From contig JASTVH010000003.1 in the NCBI GenBank assembly GCA_042862465.1, forward strand, positions 310,001 to 374,000: a stretch of DNA of 64,000 nt, in the 5' to 3' direction. The notes under the pieces were generated by a model. It was not told the origin of the DNA. It did not search any database and saw only the letters and a list, made by a program, of their open reading frames with translations. This DNA comes from JASTVH01 sp042862465 (GTDB lineage: Bacteria; Pseudomonadota; Gammaproteobacteria; Pseudomonadales; Oleiphilaceae). This document shows, piece after piece, positions 25,841 to 33,615 of the stretch; position 1 is the first letter of the stretch; each line of letters begins with the position of its first letter. Both the position numbers and the translations under genes were made by a program.

Positions 25841-26424
25841 GTGCCAGCGATACCAGGGCGGCCCTGATGGATGCTGCCGAGCGGGCCGTTCGCGAACAGG
25901 GTGTGGACGGCTTCAGCTACGCGGACCTGAGCCGGGCCGTTGGCATCCGCAAGGCCAGCATTCACTATCATTTCCCTGGCAAGGCAGACCTGCTGGTGGC
26001 CATCATGGCCCGTTACCGGGCGCGTATCCTGGCAGAGCTGGAACTGTTCGCGCAGGATGAACGGGCGGCATCGGCCAGTATTGCCAGCTTTCTCTCGTTG
26101 TATCGCAGTGCCCTCAAGGACTGTACCGCGCTTTGTCTTTGCGTTGCCTCGGCGGTCAATCCCCAGGGGCTGGATTCGCGTGTCACTGGGGAAATCCAGC
26201 GTTTCAGGGAAGCCGTCGTGGCCTGGCTTGAATCGCGCTTCGAGGTGGCCTGTCAGGATGGAAGCGTGGACGCGGTGGGCGATCCCCGTGAGGAAGCGGC
26301 GGCGGCCCTGGCGATGGCGGAAGGGGGGCAGATTGCGGCTCGTCTCGCGGGTAGCATGACGCGCTTTGACCTTGCGGTGGCGCTTCTCACACAGCGCCTG
26401 AAAGGGGCTGCCGCAATCGAATAG
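25837..26424 (+). CDS. TetR/AcrR-family transcriptional regulator
   Basis: A 195-aa repressor-type protein. The N-terminal helix-turn-helix is in VDGFSYADLSRAVGIRKASIHYHFPGKADLLVAIM, and the C-terminal ligand domain has CVASAVNPQGL and EEAAAALAMAEGG like TetR proteins with the C-terminal domain TetR_C_11. It overlaps the flavoprotein gene (ATGA) and closes the operon, so it should regulate its own expression through the palindrome at 23883-23900. It is convergent with trpB. Confidence 0.88.
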   Translation: MSASDTRAALMDAAERAVREQGVDGFSYADLSRAVGIRKASIHYHFPGKADLLVAIMARYRARILAELELFAQDERAASASIASFLSLYRSALKDCTALCLCVASAVNPQGLDSRVTGEIQRFREAVVAWLESRFEVACQDGSVDAVGDPREEAAAALAMAEGGQIAARLAGSMTRFDLAVALLTQRLKGAAAIE

Positions 26425-26483
26425 GCTTCCGGGATCAGCGGGCGGCAAAGAACCACCCGCGGAAGTCTCGGTATGACTGGGAG

Positions 26484-27686
26484 CTAGAGCTTCAGCCGTT
26501 CAGCCACATAGTCCACATCCTTGTCCCCCCTTCCGGAAAGGTTCACCAGGATGCGTTTGTCCGCGCTCTGTTCACTGGCCCATTTCATCGCATAGGCCAC
26601 CGCGTGCGCACTCTCCAGCGCCGGAATGATTCCTTCCAGGCGGGAGAGCTTCATGAAGGCATCCAGGCACTCGTCATCGGTAACCGCTGCATAGTCCACG
26701 CGCCCCAGCTGTTTCAGGTAGCTGTGCTGCGGACCAACACCCGGGTAGTCGAGGCCGGAGGCGATGGAATGCACGGGAAGCGGCTCGCCCGCCTCGTCCT
26801 GCAGGACGTAGCACTTGAAGCCGTGAATGGCGCCGGGCTTGCCCAGGGTCAGGGTGGCGGCGTGGCGCGGGGTGTCCAGGCCTTCGCCTGCGGGCTCAAC
26901 ACCGACAATGTTGACGTTCTCGTCTTCCAGAAAGGCCGTGAACAGACCAATGGCGTTGGAACCGCCGCCGACGCAGGCGGTAATGGTGTCGGGCAGGGTG
27001 CCGGTCATCTCTTCGAACTGTGCTCGGGCCTCCTCGCCGATGATGCGCTGGAAGTCACGCACCATCATCGGGAAAGGATGTGGTCCGACCACGGAACCAA
27101 TGGCATAGAAGTAGTTCTGTGGATCCTTGAGGTATTCCTCAAAGGCGCTGTCCACCGCATCCTTCAGGGTGGCGGTTCCGCGGGTGACGGGGACCAGCTT
27201 GCAGCCCAGGATCTTCATCTTGCCCACATTGGGGGCTTCTTTCTCGATGTCCACCTGGCCCATGTGGATCTCACAGTCGATCCCCACCAGGGCGCAGGCA
27301 GTGGCCATGGCGACGCCGTGTTGTCCGGCGCCGGTCTCGGCGATGACCTTGGTCTTGCCCATGTGCTTGGCCAGCAGGGCTTCGCCCAGGCTGTGATTGA
27401 TCTTGTGGGCGCCGGTGTGGTTGAGGTCCTCACGCTTGAGGTAGATTTCCGCACCCCCGCAGTGCTCGGACAGTCGCTTGGCGTGATAGACCGGGCTGGG
27501 CCGGCCCACGTAATGCTTCTGCAGGTCCTTGAGTTCGGCCTGGAACGCTTCGGTATCCTTGATGTCCAGGTAGGCCTGGGCGATCTCGGTCATGATCGTT
27601 CCCAGCGGCTCGGGCACTTCGGCGCCACCGAAGTCACCGAAAAAGCCCTTGGCGTCGGGCATGGGGGCGTATTTGTATTTGCTCAT
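26484..27686 (-). CDS. trpB: Tryptophan synthase beta chain, stand-alone gene
   Basis: A 400-aa PLP enzyme that joins indole (or indole from TrpA) to serine. The PLP lysine is in LKREDLNHTGAHKINHSLGEA; the phosphate loop is CVGGGSNAIG; GSVVGPHPFP and the C-terminal VNLSGRGDKDVD are as in TrpB1. The frame extends to 27704, but the ATG at 27686 has GAGGAT ahead and gives the usual N-terminus. No trpA follows: the next gene is the convergent TetR regulator. It may be a second trpB, or trpA may lie elsewhere. Confidence 0.92.
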   Translation of the reverse strand: MSKYKYAPMPDAKGFFGDFGGAEVPEPLGTIMTEIAQAYLDIKDTEAFQAELKDLQKHYVGRPSPVYHAKRLSEHCGGAEIYLKREDLNHTGAHKINHSLGEALLAKHMGKTKVIAETGAGQHGVAMATACALVGIDCEIHMGQVDIEKEAPNVGKMKILGCKLVPVTRGTATLKDAVDSAFEEYLKDPQNYFYAIGSVVGPHPFPMMVRDFQRIIGEEARAQFEEMTGTLPDTITACVGGGSNAIGLFTAFLEDENVNIVGVEPAGEGLDTPRHAATLTLGKPGAIHGFKCYVLQDEAGEPLPVHSIASGLDYPGVGPQHSYLKQLGRVDYAAVTDDECLDAFMKLSRLEGIIPALESAHAVAYAMKWASEQSADKRILVNLSGRGDKDVDYVAERLKL

Positions 27687-27743
27687 GGGGTTATCCTCAC
27701 TCACCGGCGGCGGATCCGCTGAAAGGTCGCGGACGAACTCGAA

Positions 27744-27816
27744 AGCTAGCTAAGATAGCAAAAATAACGCGAGTTGCGGCAAGCTCGTCCACTGGTTACC
27801 TCTAAAGGGCTAGCTT
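27744..27816 (-). promoter_or_regulatory. CTAG-containing palindromes upstream of trpB
   Basis: AGCTAGCT at 27744-27751 and GGCTAGCTT at 27809-27816 lie in the divergent trpB/permease promoter region. TrpR operators are built around CTAG. The first is next to an AT-rich -10-like stretch on the trpB strand. The assignment to TrpR is speculative. Confidence 0.22.
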
Positions 27817-27876
27817 AAACTCCGCCCGACCACAGGCCACAATAACCCGCTTTCAAACGCGACCGGATGGATCTCG

Positions 27877-28983
27877 ATGCACCAAAAACTGGAACAGCGC
27901 TCCTTTCTCTTCATGCTGGTGCTGGTCACCATACTGTTTCTCTTTCTGCTCAAGCCGTTTTTTGGGCCGATTTTCTGGGCCTGTGCGATCGCCGTGATCT
28001 TTGCCCCACTGCAGCGCCGTATCCTCAATCTCTATGGGGACCGTCACAATGCCGCAGCCCTGACCACCTTGTCCGTTTGCGTCGTCATCGTCGTGATTCC
28101 GGTGTTTTTCGTGCTGATTTCCTTCCTCGATCAGGGTATGGCGCTTTACCAGCAGATTCAGGCGGGCAAGATCGACCCGGCCGCCTACCTGGACCAGATC
28201 AAGTCCGCCTTCCCCACGCTGCAGCATTTTCTGGAACGGCTCGGGGTCAACATGGACAGGCTCAAGGATCAGGCCGGCAGCGCAGCCATGGCATCCAGCC
28301 GGTTTGTGGCCCAGAACGCACTGAGCCTGGGACAGAACACCTTCCGGTTCTTCATCAACATGGCACTGATGCTCTACCTGGCCTTTTTCCTGATCCGCGA
28401 GGGGGGCACTCTGGTCAACCTTATGATCCGGGCGCTTCCCCTCGGCGATGAGCGCGAGCGCCACCTGTTCGCCAAGTTTGCGGAAGTCACCCGCGCCACG
28501 GTCAAGGGCAATCTGGTGGTGGCTGTGGTGCAGGGGTCCCTGGGTGGTCTGATCTTCTGGTTCCTGGATATTTCGGCTCCGGTCCTCTGGGGGGTTGTGA
28601 TGGCAGTCATGTCCCTGATACCGGCCGTGGGTGCGGGGCTTATCTGGGCCCCGGTGGCGATCTACCTGTTTGCGGTGGGTGAGGTCGTCGATGCCATCAT
28701 TCTGGCGGTGTTTGGGGTCGGGGTGATCGGCCTGGTGGACAATATCCTGCGGCCGATTCTGGTGGGCCGCGACACCAAACTGCCGGACTATGTCATCCTG
28801 CTCTCGACGCTGGGTGGGCTGGCCCTCTTCGGCCTCCACGGTTTTGTGGTTGGGCCGCTGGTGGCCGCCCTGTTTACCGCCTTCTGGGGCATTTTCATTC
28901 GTGAATTCAATGCCCCCGAGGAGGAGCCGGTGCTGGAGGAGGCCCACGAGATCGCTCCTCACAAGAAACACGGTAAGCATTAA
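27877..28983 (+). CDS. AI-2E family (PerM/YdiK-type) membrane transporter
   Basis: A 368-aa inner-membrane protein with seven to eight membrane segments. The N-terminal LVTILFLFLLKPFFGPIFWACAIAVIFAPL, the middle MALMLYLAFFLIREGG and the C-terminal DNILRPILVGRDTKLPDYVILLSTLGGLALFGLHGFVVGPL are characteristic. The name comes from TqsA, an autoinducer-2 exporter, but most members have other or unknown substrates. It is divergent from trpB and is followed by a weak GGATG/CATCC hairpin with T6. Confidence 0.88.
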   Translation: MHQKLEQRSFLFMLVLVTILFLFLLKPFFGPIFWACAIAVIFAPLQRRILNLYGDRHNAAALTTLSVCVVIVVIPVFFVLISFLDQGMALYQQIQAGKIDPAAYLDQIKSAFPTLQHFLERLGVNMDRLKDQAGSAAMASSRFVAQNALSLGQNTFRFFINMALMLYLAFFLIREGGTLVNLMIRALPLGDERERHLFAKFAEVTRATVKGNLVVAVVQGSLGGLIFWFLDISAPVLWGVVMAVMSLIPAVGAGLIWAPVAIYLFAVGEVVDAIILAVFGVGVIGLVDNILRPILVGRDTKLPDYVILLSTLGGLALFGLHGFVVGPLVAALFTAFWGIFIREFNAPEEEPVLEEAHEIAPHKKHGKH

Positions 28984-29063
28984 CTCGTATGGATGATGGT
29001 TTTTTGCCATCCGATAATGGTGGGCTGTAGATCCATCAAAAGGATAGACAAAACCGGGTTTGG

Positions 29064-29105
29064 CGCCTGCCAGTGAAAGCTTGCAAGTGACGACTTCGGC
29101 AGGCG
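29064..29105. other. Nested stem-loop in an intergenic region
   Basis: CGCCTGCC (29064-29071) pairs with GGCAGGCG (29098-29105), and AAGT-GACG-ACTT pairs inside the loop. No T run follows. It may be a structured leader for the small genes downstream or a repeat. Confidence 0.45.
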
Positions 29106-29212
29106 GGGAACTTGGTGACAGGGAGGATGTCGAATTTTAATGTTCGTGTTGAAGGCGAAAGCTATAATGGAGAATCACAAGAACGACGATAGTTCACCCA
29201 ATAGCCGTAAAA

Positions 29213-29410
29213 ATGCGAACACTTAAACGAGTTGGCCTGTGTCATCTGGTCGAGAAGTCCGTACCGCAAGACGGTACCCATCACCCGGTTTATGAGGTGG
29301 TATTGGAGGGGGAGGGAGTGATGCATCGCTCCAGTAATCTCAGTGATGCCACTGCCTACTTTCATATGCTGTTAGGCGAGGAAGACAAGCTCCCCAGTGA
29401 CAACGATTGA
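29213..29410 (+). CDS. Small hypothetical protein, 65 aa
   Basis: MRTLKRVGLCHLVEKSVPQD and a C-terminal SDATAYFHMLLGEEDKLPSDND give a balanced, globular-looking composition with no membrane segment. The ribosome-binding site is poor and I do not recognise the family. It is followed on the same strand by another small gene. Its GC content is lower than that of neighbours. Plausible but unproven. Confidence 0.5.
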   Translation: MRTLKRVGLCHLVEKSVPQDGTHHPVYEVVLEGEGVMHRSSNLSDATAYFHMLLGEEDKLPSDND

Positions 29411-29475
29411 GCGTCCGGGCACCCTGTGTGTACCTGTGACACGGCCGGACCATAAAGGAGCAAGGAGGTTTCGCT

Positions 29476-29667
29476 ATGACGGCTCGCGAAATTGATCGCA
29501 AATCCTGGAGCGACGGGGATCTGTACGCCCTGAAGAAACTGGCCCGCCAGGGCACGCCATCCATCATGATCGCCGACCGTCTCGAGCGGCCCCACCAGGC
29601 GATCAAGGAAAAGGCCCGCAAGCTGCAGTTGCCGCTGCACCATTCCAGCGACCGGTTTGGCTTGTGA
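29476..29667 (+). CDS. Small Myb/GcrA-like DNA-binding protein, 63 aa
   Basis: A 63-aa protein with AAGGAGG before the ATG. The sequence SWSDGDLYALKKLARQGTPS then IMIADRLERPHQAIKEKARK fits a three-helix Myb/SANT or GcrA-like domain, where a Trp opens helix 1 and helix 3 contacts DNA. This suggests a small DNA-binding or nucleoid-associated protein. It stands alone between the 65-aa gene and a chemoreceptor. Family assignment is from motif shape only. Confidence 0.65.
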   Translation: MTAREIDRKSWSDGDLYALKKLARQGTPSIMIADRLERPHQAIKEKARKLQLPLHHSSDRFGL

Positions 29668-29713
29668 TCCAGCCCCGGGTTGCAGACGAATAGTTTTTAG
29701 TCTGATGTAATCT

Positions 29714-29742
29714 ATGTCCGCGTGTTGCAAAAAAACGGACAT
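29714..29742. other. Inverted repeat ATGTCCG/CGGACAT upstream of a chemoreceptor gene
   Basis: Seven-base arms at 29714-29720 and 29736-29742 enclose 15 bases with an A7 run. It lies 136 bases ahead of the chemoreceptor start and after the 63-aa gene, so it could be a terminator-like hairpin or an operator. Confidence 0.4.
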
Positions 29743-29877
29743 AATTCATGGGTTTATTGATTTTGTGGTAAGCGTGAACGACACTTGTCGAGCGCCGTTC
29801 GCGCGGCCCGCAGAAAAATGACGAACAGGACACATCGTCGCCGGGGAGATGGACTTCCACAACAGGAGTTGTTTGGA

Positions 29878-31524
29878 ATGTCCGTGCTGAATCACACCTC
29901 TATCAAATGGCGTCTCGTCATCGTGAACGTCATTCCCATCGTGGCAATCGCTGCACTGACCCTATACGCCCTCAACGTCTTTTCCAGTATTAATCGTGGT
30001 GTTACCAGCATCTATAACGATCGCGTGGTGCCGTTGGAAGATCTCAAGATCATGTCCGATGTCTATGCCGTGCAGGTCGTGGATGCTGTCAACAAGGCCA
30101 ACGCCGGGATTCTGAGTGCTTCGGAGGCTCAGGGGCAGTTGCGCGATGCAAAGACCCGGATCGATGAGCTTTGGGACAAGTTCATGGCTACCAAGCTGAC
30201 GCCTCGGGAAAAGGAGTTGGTGAGTGAGGCCCAGTCCCTGTTCGGTCCGGCGAATCGGGCCATCGACAAGGCCATTCGCGAGCTGGGGCAGGTATCGGGT
30301 TCGGCCGAGGGCCGGCTCGATGGTCTTGATGGTCCGCTCTACGAGGTGATTGATCCCATTACCGGAAAGATTGGCGAGCTGGTTCATCACCAACTGGAAG
30401 AGGCTTCCCGGATCAGGGATCAGGTGGGCGAGCAGTACCAGTCCACGCAGCTGATTTATCCGTTGACCGCGGTGGTGATTACCCTGGTCGTATTGGCAGC
30501 CAGCTTTCTGATTGTTCGTTCCATCACTGTGCCCCTCGACAACATGCGCCGTACCGTAACTCAGGTGGCCAAAAATTCCGATCTCTCCCGGCGTCTCGAT
30601 GTCGTGGGCAAGGATGAGGTTGCCGAGCTGTCCGGGGCCTTCAACGACATGCTGCAGTCTCTCGATGGCGTGATCGGCCGCCTGGGCGCGGCATCGGATG
30701 AGGTGGCGTCGGCCGCTGAAGAGCTCTCGTCGATCAATGAACAGGCCCTGCAGAACATCCAGTCCCAGGCGGATCAAACGGACCAGGTGGCCACGGCCAT
30801 GAACCAGATGAGCGCGGCGTCAGCAGATGTCGCGCGTAGCGCTTCAGAGGCCCAGAGCGCCGCTCGCCGCGCCCGTTCGCTGACCGAGGAAGGTCGCGCC
30901 ACCGGTGAGAAGGGCAGTGAATCGTTGCAGGTGCTGTCTTCGGAAATTCGCCGTGTGGCCGAGAAGGTTCAGGAACTGGAGACCAAAAGTGCCGACATCC
31001 GCCGAGTGGTGGATGTCATTAATGAAATTGCCGATCAGACCAATCTCCTGGCGCTGAATGCCGCCATTGAAGCCGCGAGGGCTGGAGACCAGGGGCGTGG
31101 ATTTGCCGTCGTCGCCGACGAGGTGCGTTCCCTGGCGCAACGTACGCAGGAGTCCACCGAGGAAATCCGGGGCGTGATCGAGGATCTGGTCAGCGAAAGC
31201 AAGGAGGCCGCAGCGGTCATGCAGTCGGGTCTGGAGAAGGTTGAAGACAGCAAGACCCTGGGCGAGGAGGTGGCCAGTGCCCTGGGCGAAATCGAGGCCG
31301 CCGTGGAGCACATCACCAGTATGGGCGAGCAGATCGCCAGCGCGTCGGAGCAGCAATCTGTCGCTGCGGACCAGGTCAACGGTAATATCACAGCGATCGT
31401 GGAAATGTCCGAGCAGACCCGTTCCGGCGCCCACCAATCCGCTCAGGCCAGCGACAACCTGGCACGCCTGGCCTCCGAGCAGAAGGACCTGGCGGGCCGT
31501 TTCCGGACCAGCCCTTCCACCTGA
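29878..31524 (+). CDS. Methyl-accepting chemotaxis protein with four-helix-bundle sensor
   Basis: A 548-aa chemoreceptor. It has an N-terminal membrane helix (LVIVNVIPIVAIAALTLYAL), a periplasmic 4HB_MCP-type domain marked by DRVVPLEDLKIMSDVYAVQVVDAVNK, membrane helix 2 (YPLTAVVITLVVLAASFLIV), HAMP, and the signalling tip ADQTNLLALNAAIEAARAG. AGGAG lies nine bases ahead of the ATG at 29878; the open frame begins earlier at 29785 without support. The 4HB sensor usually binds amino acids or small organic acids; ligand here unknown. Confidence 0.92.
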   Translation: MSVLNHTSIKWRLVIVNVIPIVAIAALTLYALNVFSSINRGVTSIYNDRVVPLEDLKIMSDVYAVQVVDAVNKANAGILSASEAQGQLRDAKTRIDELWDKFMATKLTPREKELVSEAQSLFGPANRAIDKAIRELGQVSGSAEGRLDGLDGPLYEVIDPITGKIGELVHHQLEEASRIRDQVGEQYQSTQLIYPLTAVVITLVVLAASFLIVRSITVPLDNMRRTVTQVAKNSDLSRRLDVVGKDEVAELSGAFNDMLQSLDGVIGRLGAASDEVASAAEELSSINEQALQNIQSQADQTDQVATAMNQMSAASADVARSASEAQSAARRARSLTEEGRATGEKGSESLQVLSSEIRRVAEKVQELETKSADIRRVVDVINEIADQTNLLALNAAIEAARAGDQGRGFAVVADEVRSLAQRTQESTEEIRGVIEDLVSESKEAAAVMQSGLEKVEDSKTLGEEVASALGEIEAAVEHITSMGEQIASASEQQSVAADQVNGNITAIVEMSEQTRSGAHQSAQASDNLARLASEQKDLAGRFRTSPST

Positions 31525-31731
31525 TGCCCTCGCGTTCGCGGAGCTTGTCACTGTGAAAGCTCCGCACATTATTCTGCCCCCAAAAGTCGCATTTCTACCG
31601 TTTCGAGAGCCGCTTTCAGGGTTCAGGTGTTGATGATCGGCCGCTTGTCTCACATGCTTGAAGTCAGTGGATAGGTCGTCGGCCAAAGGGCGTGGCAGCC
31701 TGAGGACGGCAAACTGGAAGGCTGAAACCCA

Positions 31732-32772
31732 ATGCACTGGATGCGTTTTGCGAAAAATCTTCCTCCTGGCTACTTTACGTTGGTCATGGCGACCGGGGTG
31801 GTGGCGCTTGCTTGCCATCGCTGGGACTGGAATTCCCTGGCCTGGGGGCTGACTGTGTTCAACCTGGGTGCCTTTGCCGTCCTGTGTTTGTTGACGATGC
31901 TGCGGAGCTGCTTCTGTTTTCCCAGTCTGATTCATGATCTTTCCCAGCATGCCACCGGGCCGGGCTTTTTCACGGCTGTTGCTGGCAGTGCGGTGCTGGG
32001 ATCGCAAATGGGAATGGTGTTGCAGGATTGGGTGGGGGCGGCCGTCCTCTGGTTTGTGTCCCTCCTGCTCTGGCTGGTTCTGTGTTGTACGTTTTTCCCT
32101 TTGGTCGCAGTCAAGGAGCAGAAACCGGACTTGGCGCATGAAGTGAACAGCCTGTGGCTGGTGGTTGTCGTGGCCACGCAGTCCCTGTCTGTGCTGGCAG
32201 GGATGCTTGCCGGCCACGCGGTATGGATGGAACCGGCCGCCTGGTTATGGCTTGCGACCGGTTTCCACTTGCTGGGTATCCTGCTTTACATGCTCATCAT
32301 GCCTTCGGTGTTTCAGCGCGTATTCTTTGAGCCGTTGTCACTGAGAGACGTGGATCCTCCTTATTGGATCAACATGGGTGTGGAGGCCACGACCACCCTG
32401 GCCGGTGTCCAGTTGGTCAGGCATGCGAGTCACTTCGGCTGGTTACATGACATGAGTGGGGCGCTGAAGTTGGCCACATTGGCGTTCTGGACGCTGAGCG
32501 GGTGGTGGTTGCCGATTCTGCTCGCACTGGGGTTCTGGCGGCATGTGCTGGCGCGGTTGCCGATCCGTTATCAGCCGGGTTACTGGGGGCTCGTCTATCC
32601 GCTGGGAATGTACAGCCTGGGCACCCTGGCCCTGTCCCAAGAATTCGCCCTTCCGATCCTGCGGCACCTGTCCGTGGGGGTCTTGCTCGTGGCGTTGCTG
32701 GCGTGGGGGCTCACCTTTATCGGACTGAGTCATCAGGGATGGCGGCTGGCAGTCAAGCAGCCCCGCCGCTGA
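31732..32772 (+). CDS. TDT-family transporter (tellurite-resistance/dicarboxylate transporter type)
   Basis: A 346-aa inner-membrane protein with about ten membrane segments. It opens with the family mark LPPGYFTLVMATGVVAL and has PPYWINMGVEATTTLAG and a C-terminal YPLGMYSLGTLALS. TDT members include TehA, the malate permease Mae1, plant SLAC1 anion channels and sulfite exporters. No adjacent gene points to a substrate, so I do not name one. The start has no strong ribosome-binding site, but the family N-terminus fixes it. Confidence 0.85.
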   Translation: MHWMRFAKNLPPGYFTLVMATGVVALACHRWDWNSLAWGLTVFNLGAFAVLCLLTMLRSCFCFPSLIHDLSQHATGPGFFTAVAGSAVLGSQMGMVLQDWVGAAVLWFVSLLLWLVLCCTFFPLVAVKEQKPDLAHEVNSLWLVVVVATQSLSVLAGMLAGHAVWMEPAAWLWLATGFHLLGILLYMLIMPSVFQRVFFEPLSLRDVDPPYWINMGVEATTTLAGVQLVRHASHFGWLHDMSGALKLATLAFWTLSGWWLPILLALGFWRHVLARLPIRYQPGYWGLVYPLGMYSLGTLALSQEFALPILRHLSVGVLLVALLAWGLTFIGLSHQGWRLAVKQPRR

Positions 32773-32787
32773 GAGGTGCGTGCCAGA

Positions 32788-32905
32788 ATAAAAAAGCCTA
32801 CCGGGTCAGGAAGGTGGCCACGGTAGGCCAAGTGGACAGCAAACGGGTGGGTGTCTACCCGAGCTGTCTGGGGCAAGGGCCACGCGGATTGCAGCGCGGC
32901 GACAA
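32788..32905 (-). ncRNA. Candidate small RNA with three hairpins and an intrinsic terminator
   Basis: On the minus strand three stems follow each other: GCCGCGC/GCGTGGC (32900-32879), ACAGC-CGGGT/ACCCG-GCTGT (about 32867-32836) and GCCTACCG/CGGTAGGC (32828-32796), the last followed by six T residues. The terminator loop contains CACCTTCCT, complementary to Shine-Dalgarno sequence. A Fur-like sequence lies just upstream. No convincing -10/-35 pair was found, so the 5' end is approximate. It resembles an Hfq-type regulatory RNA in layout but matches no family I can name. Confidence 0.45.
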
Positions 32906-32924
32906 CAGAATGAGAATGACTCAG
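32906..32924 (-). promoter_or_regulatory. Fur-box-like sequence
   Basis: CAGAATGAGAATGACTCAG matches the 19-base Fur consensus at 11 positions. It lies immediately upstream of the candidate small RNA, where an iron-repressed promoter would place it. A chance match is possible. Confidence 0.28.
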
Positions 32925-33055
32925 TACTCTCCTTTTCCTCGATCACGCCTGAACGATCGAAGATCAAGCGAGTATCTTCCATCTTGCACCGAAACCACCT
33001 GATTAGGGGATAAGCTGGAGACTGAAAACGGGGTAGGGGATTTCCCTCTGGCCAC

Positions 33056-33090
33056 AAAAAAAGCCCAACTCTTTCGAGCTGGGCTTTTTG
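33056..33090 (-). terminator. Terminator of the tRNA-Phe transcript
   Basis: On the minus strand AGCCCAGCTC-GAAA-GAGTTGGGCT (one G-T pair) is followed by seven T residues, six bases beyond the tRNA 3' end. The GAAA tetraloop and T run make it a strong intrinsic terminator. Confidence 0.9.
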
Positions 33091-33096
33091 GAATAA

Positions 33097-33172
33097 TGGT
33101 GCCCGGAGGCGGAATCGAACCACCGACACGGGGATTTTCAATCCCCTGCTCTACCGACTGAGCTATCCGGGC
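33097..33172 (-). tRNA. tRNA-Phe (anticodon GAA)
   Basis: A 76-base cloverleaf starting GCCCGGATAGCTCAG at 33172 with acceptor stem GCCCGGA/TCCGGGC, anticodon loop TTGAAAA in stem GGGGA/TCCCC, TTCGATTC T-loop, discriminator A and an encoded CCA. It matches bacterial tRNA-Phe almost base for base. It has its own promoter and terminator, downstream of yggX. Confidence 0.97.
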
Positions 33173-33180
33173 AATCCTGC

Positions 33181-33205
33181 TGTCGACTGGGTTTTGCCGT
33201 CGACA
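33181..33205. other. Inverted repeat in the tRNA-Phe leader
   Basis: TGTCGAC (33181-33187) and GTCGACA (33199-33205) flank 11 bases between the tRNA promoter and the mature 5' end. It would form a hairpin in the precursor removed by RNase P. Confidence 0.5.
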
Positions 33206-33215
33206 ACGGGGGCGT

Positions 33216-33244
33216 ATTAAACCGGTTTCTTATATTTGAGTCAA
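33216..33244 (-). promoter_or_regulatory. tRNA-Phe promoter
   Basis: On the minus strand TTGACT (-35, 33244-33239), a 17-base spacer and TTTAAT (-10, 33221-33216), followed by a GC-rich discriminator (ACGCCCCC), as in stringently controlled stable-RNA promoters. Confidence 0.8.
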
Positions 33245-33270
33245 GGGAACCAGGCAAAAAAATCCTGCAC

Positions 33271-33543
33271 TTATTGCTCGGGCGGGACGTAGCCTTCCGG
33301 TTCGTCGTGCTCTTCGTTGTTGAGGAATTTTTCCATCTGTTCCTGCAGGTACTTGCGGGCCTGCGGGTCCATCATGTTGAGGTGTTTTTCGTTGATCAGC
33401 ATGGTCTGCTTGGCCTGCCATTCAGTCCAGGCCTTTTTGGAGACGTTGTTGTAGATGTCTTCGCCCTTGGCGCCGGGCAGGGGCGGGAAGTCGAGGCCTT
33501 CAAGTTCTTGCTGGTACTTGCGGCAGAATACCTTGCGGCTCAT
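33271..33543 (-). CDS. yggX: Fe(II)-trafficking / oxidative damage protection protein YggX
   Basis: A 90-aa cytosolic protein, the normal length. MSRKVFCRKYQQELEGLDFP with the single conserved Cys7, and AWTEWQAKQTMLINE then NMMDPQARKYLQEQMEKFL, identify it firmly. YggX protects iron-sulfur clusters and labile iron. It follows mutY, an iron-sulfur enzyme, an arrangement conserved in many gammaproteobacteria. Confidence 0.96.
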   Translation of the reverse strand: MSRKVFCRKYQQELEGLDFPPLPGAKGEDIYNNVSKKAWTEWQAKQTMLINEKHLNMMDPQARKYLQEQMEKFLNNEEHDEPEGYVPPEQ

Positions 33544-33615
33544 TGGTGTCTCCTGGCTTTGATGTGATGTCAGCGGATGATAACAAACCTGCCGATGGGG
33601 CGTGATGGGTCGCGG

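Larger units (their letters stand above)
32773..33096. other. 324-base region between transporter and tRNA genes
   Basis: No protein gene. It holds the candidate small RNA and Fur-like site (32788-32924), an inverted CGATC/GATCG pair near 32940-32960, and the tRNA terminator (33056-33090). Confidence 0.6.
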
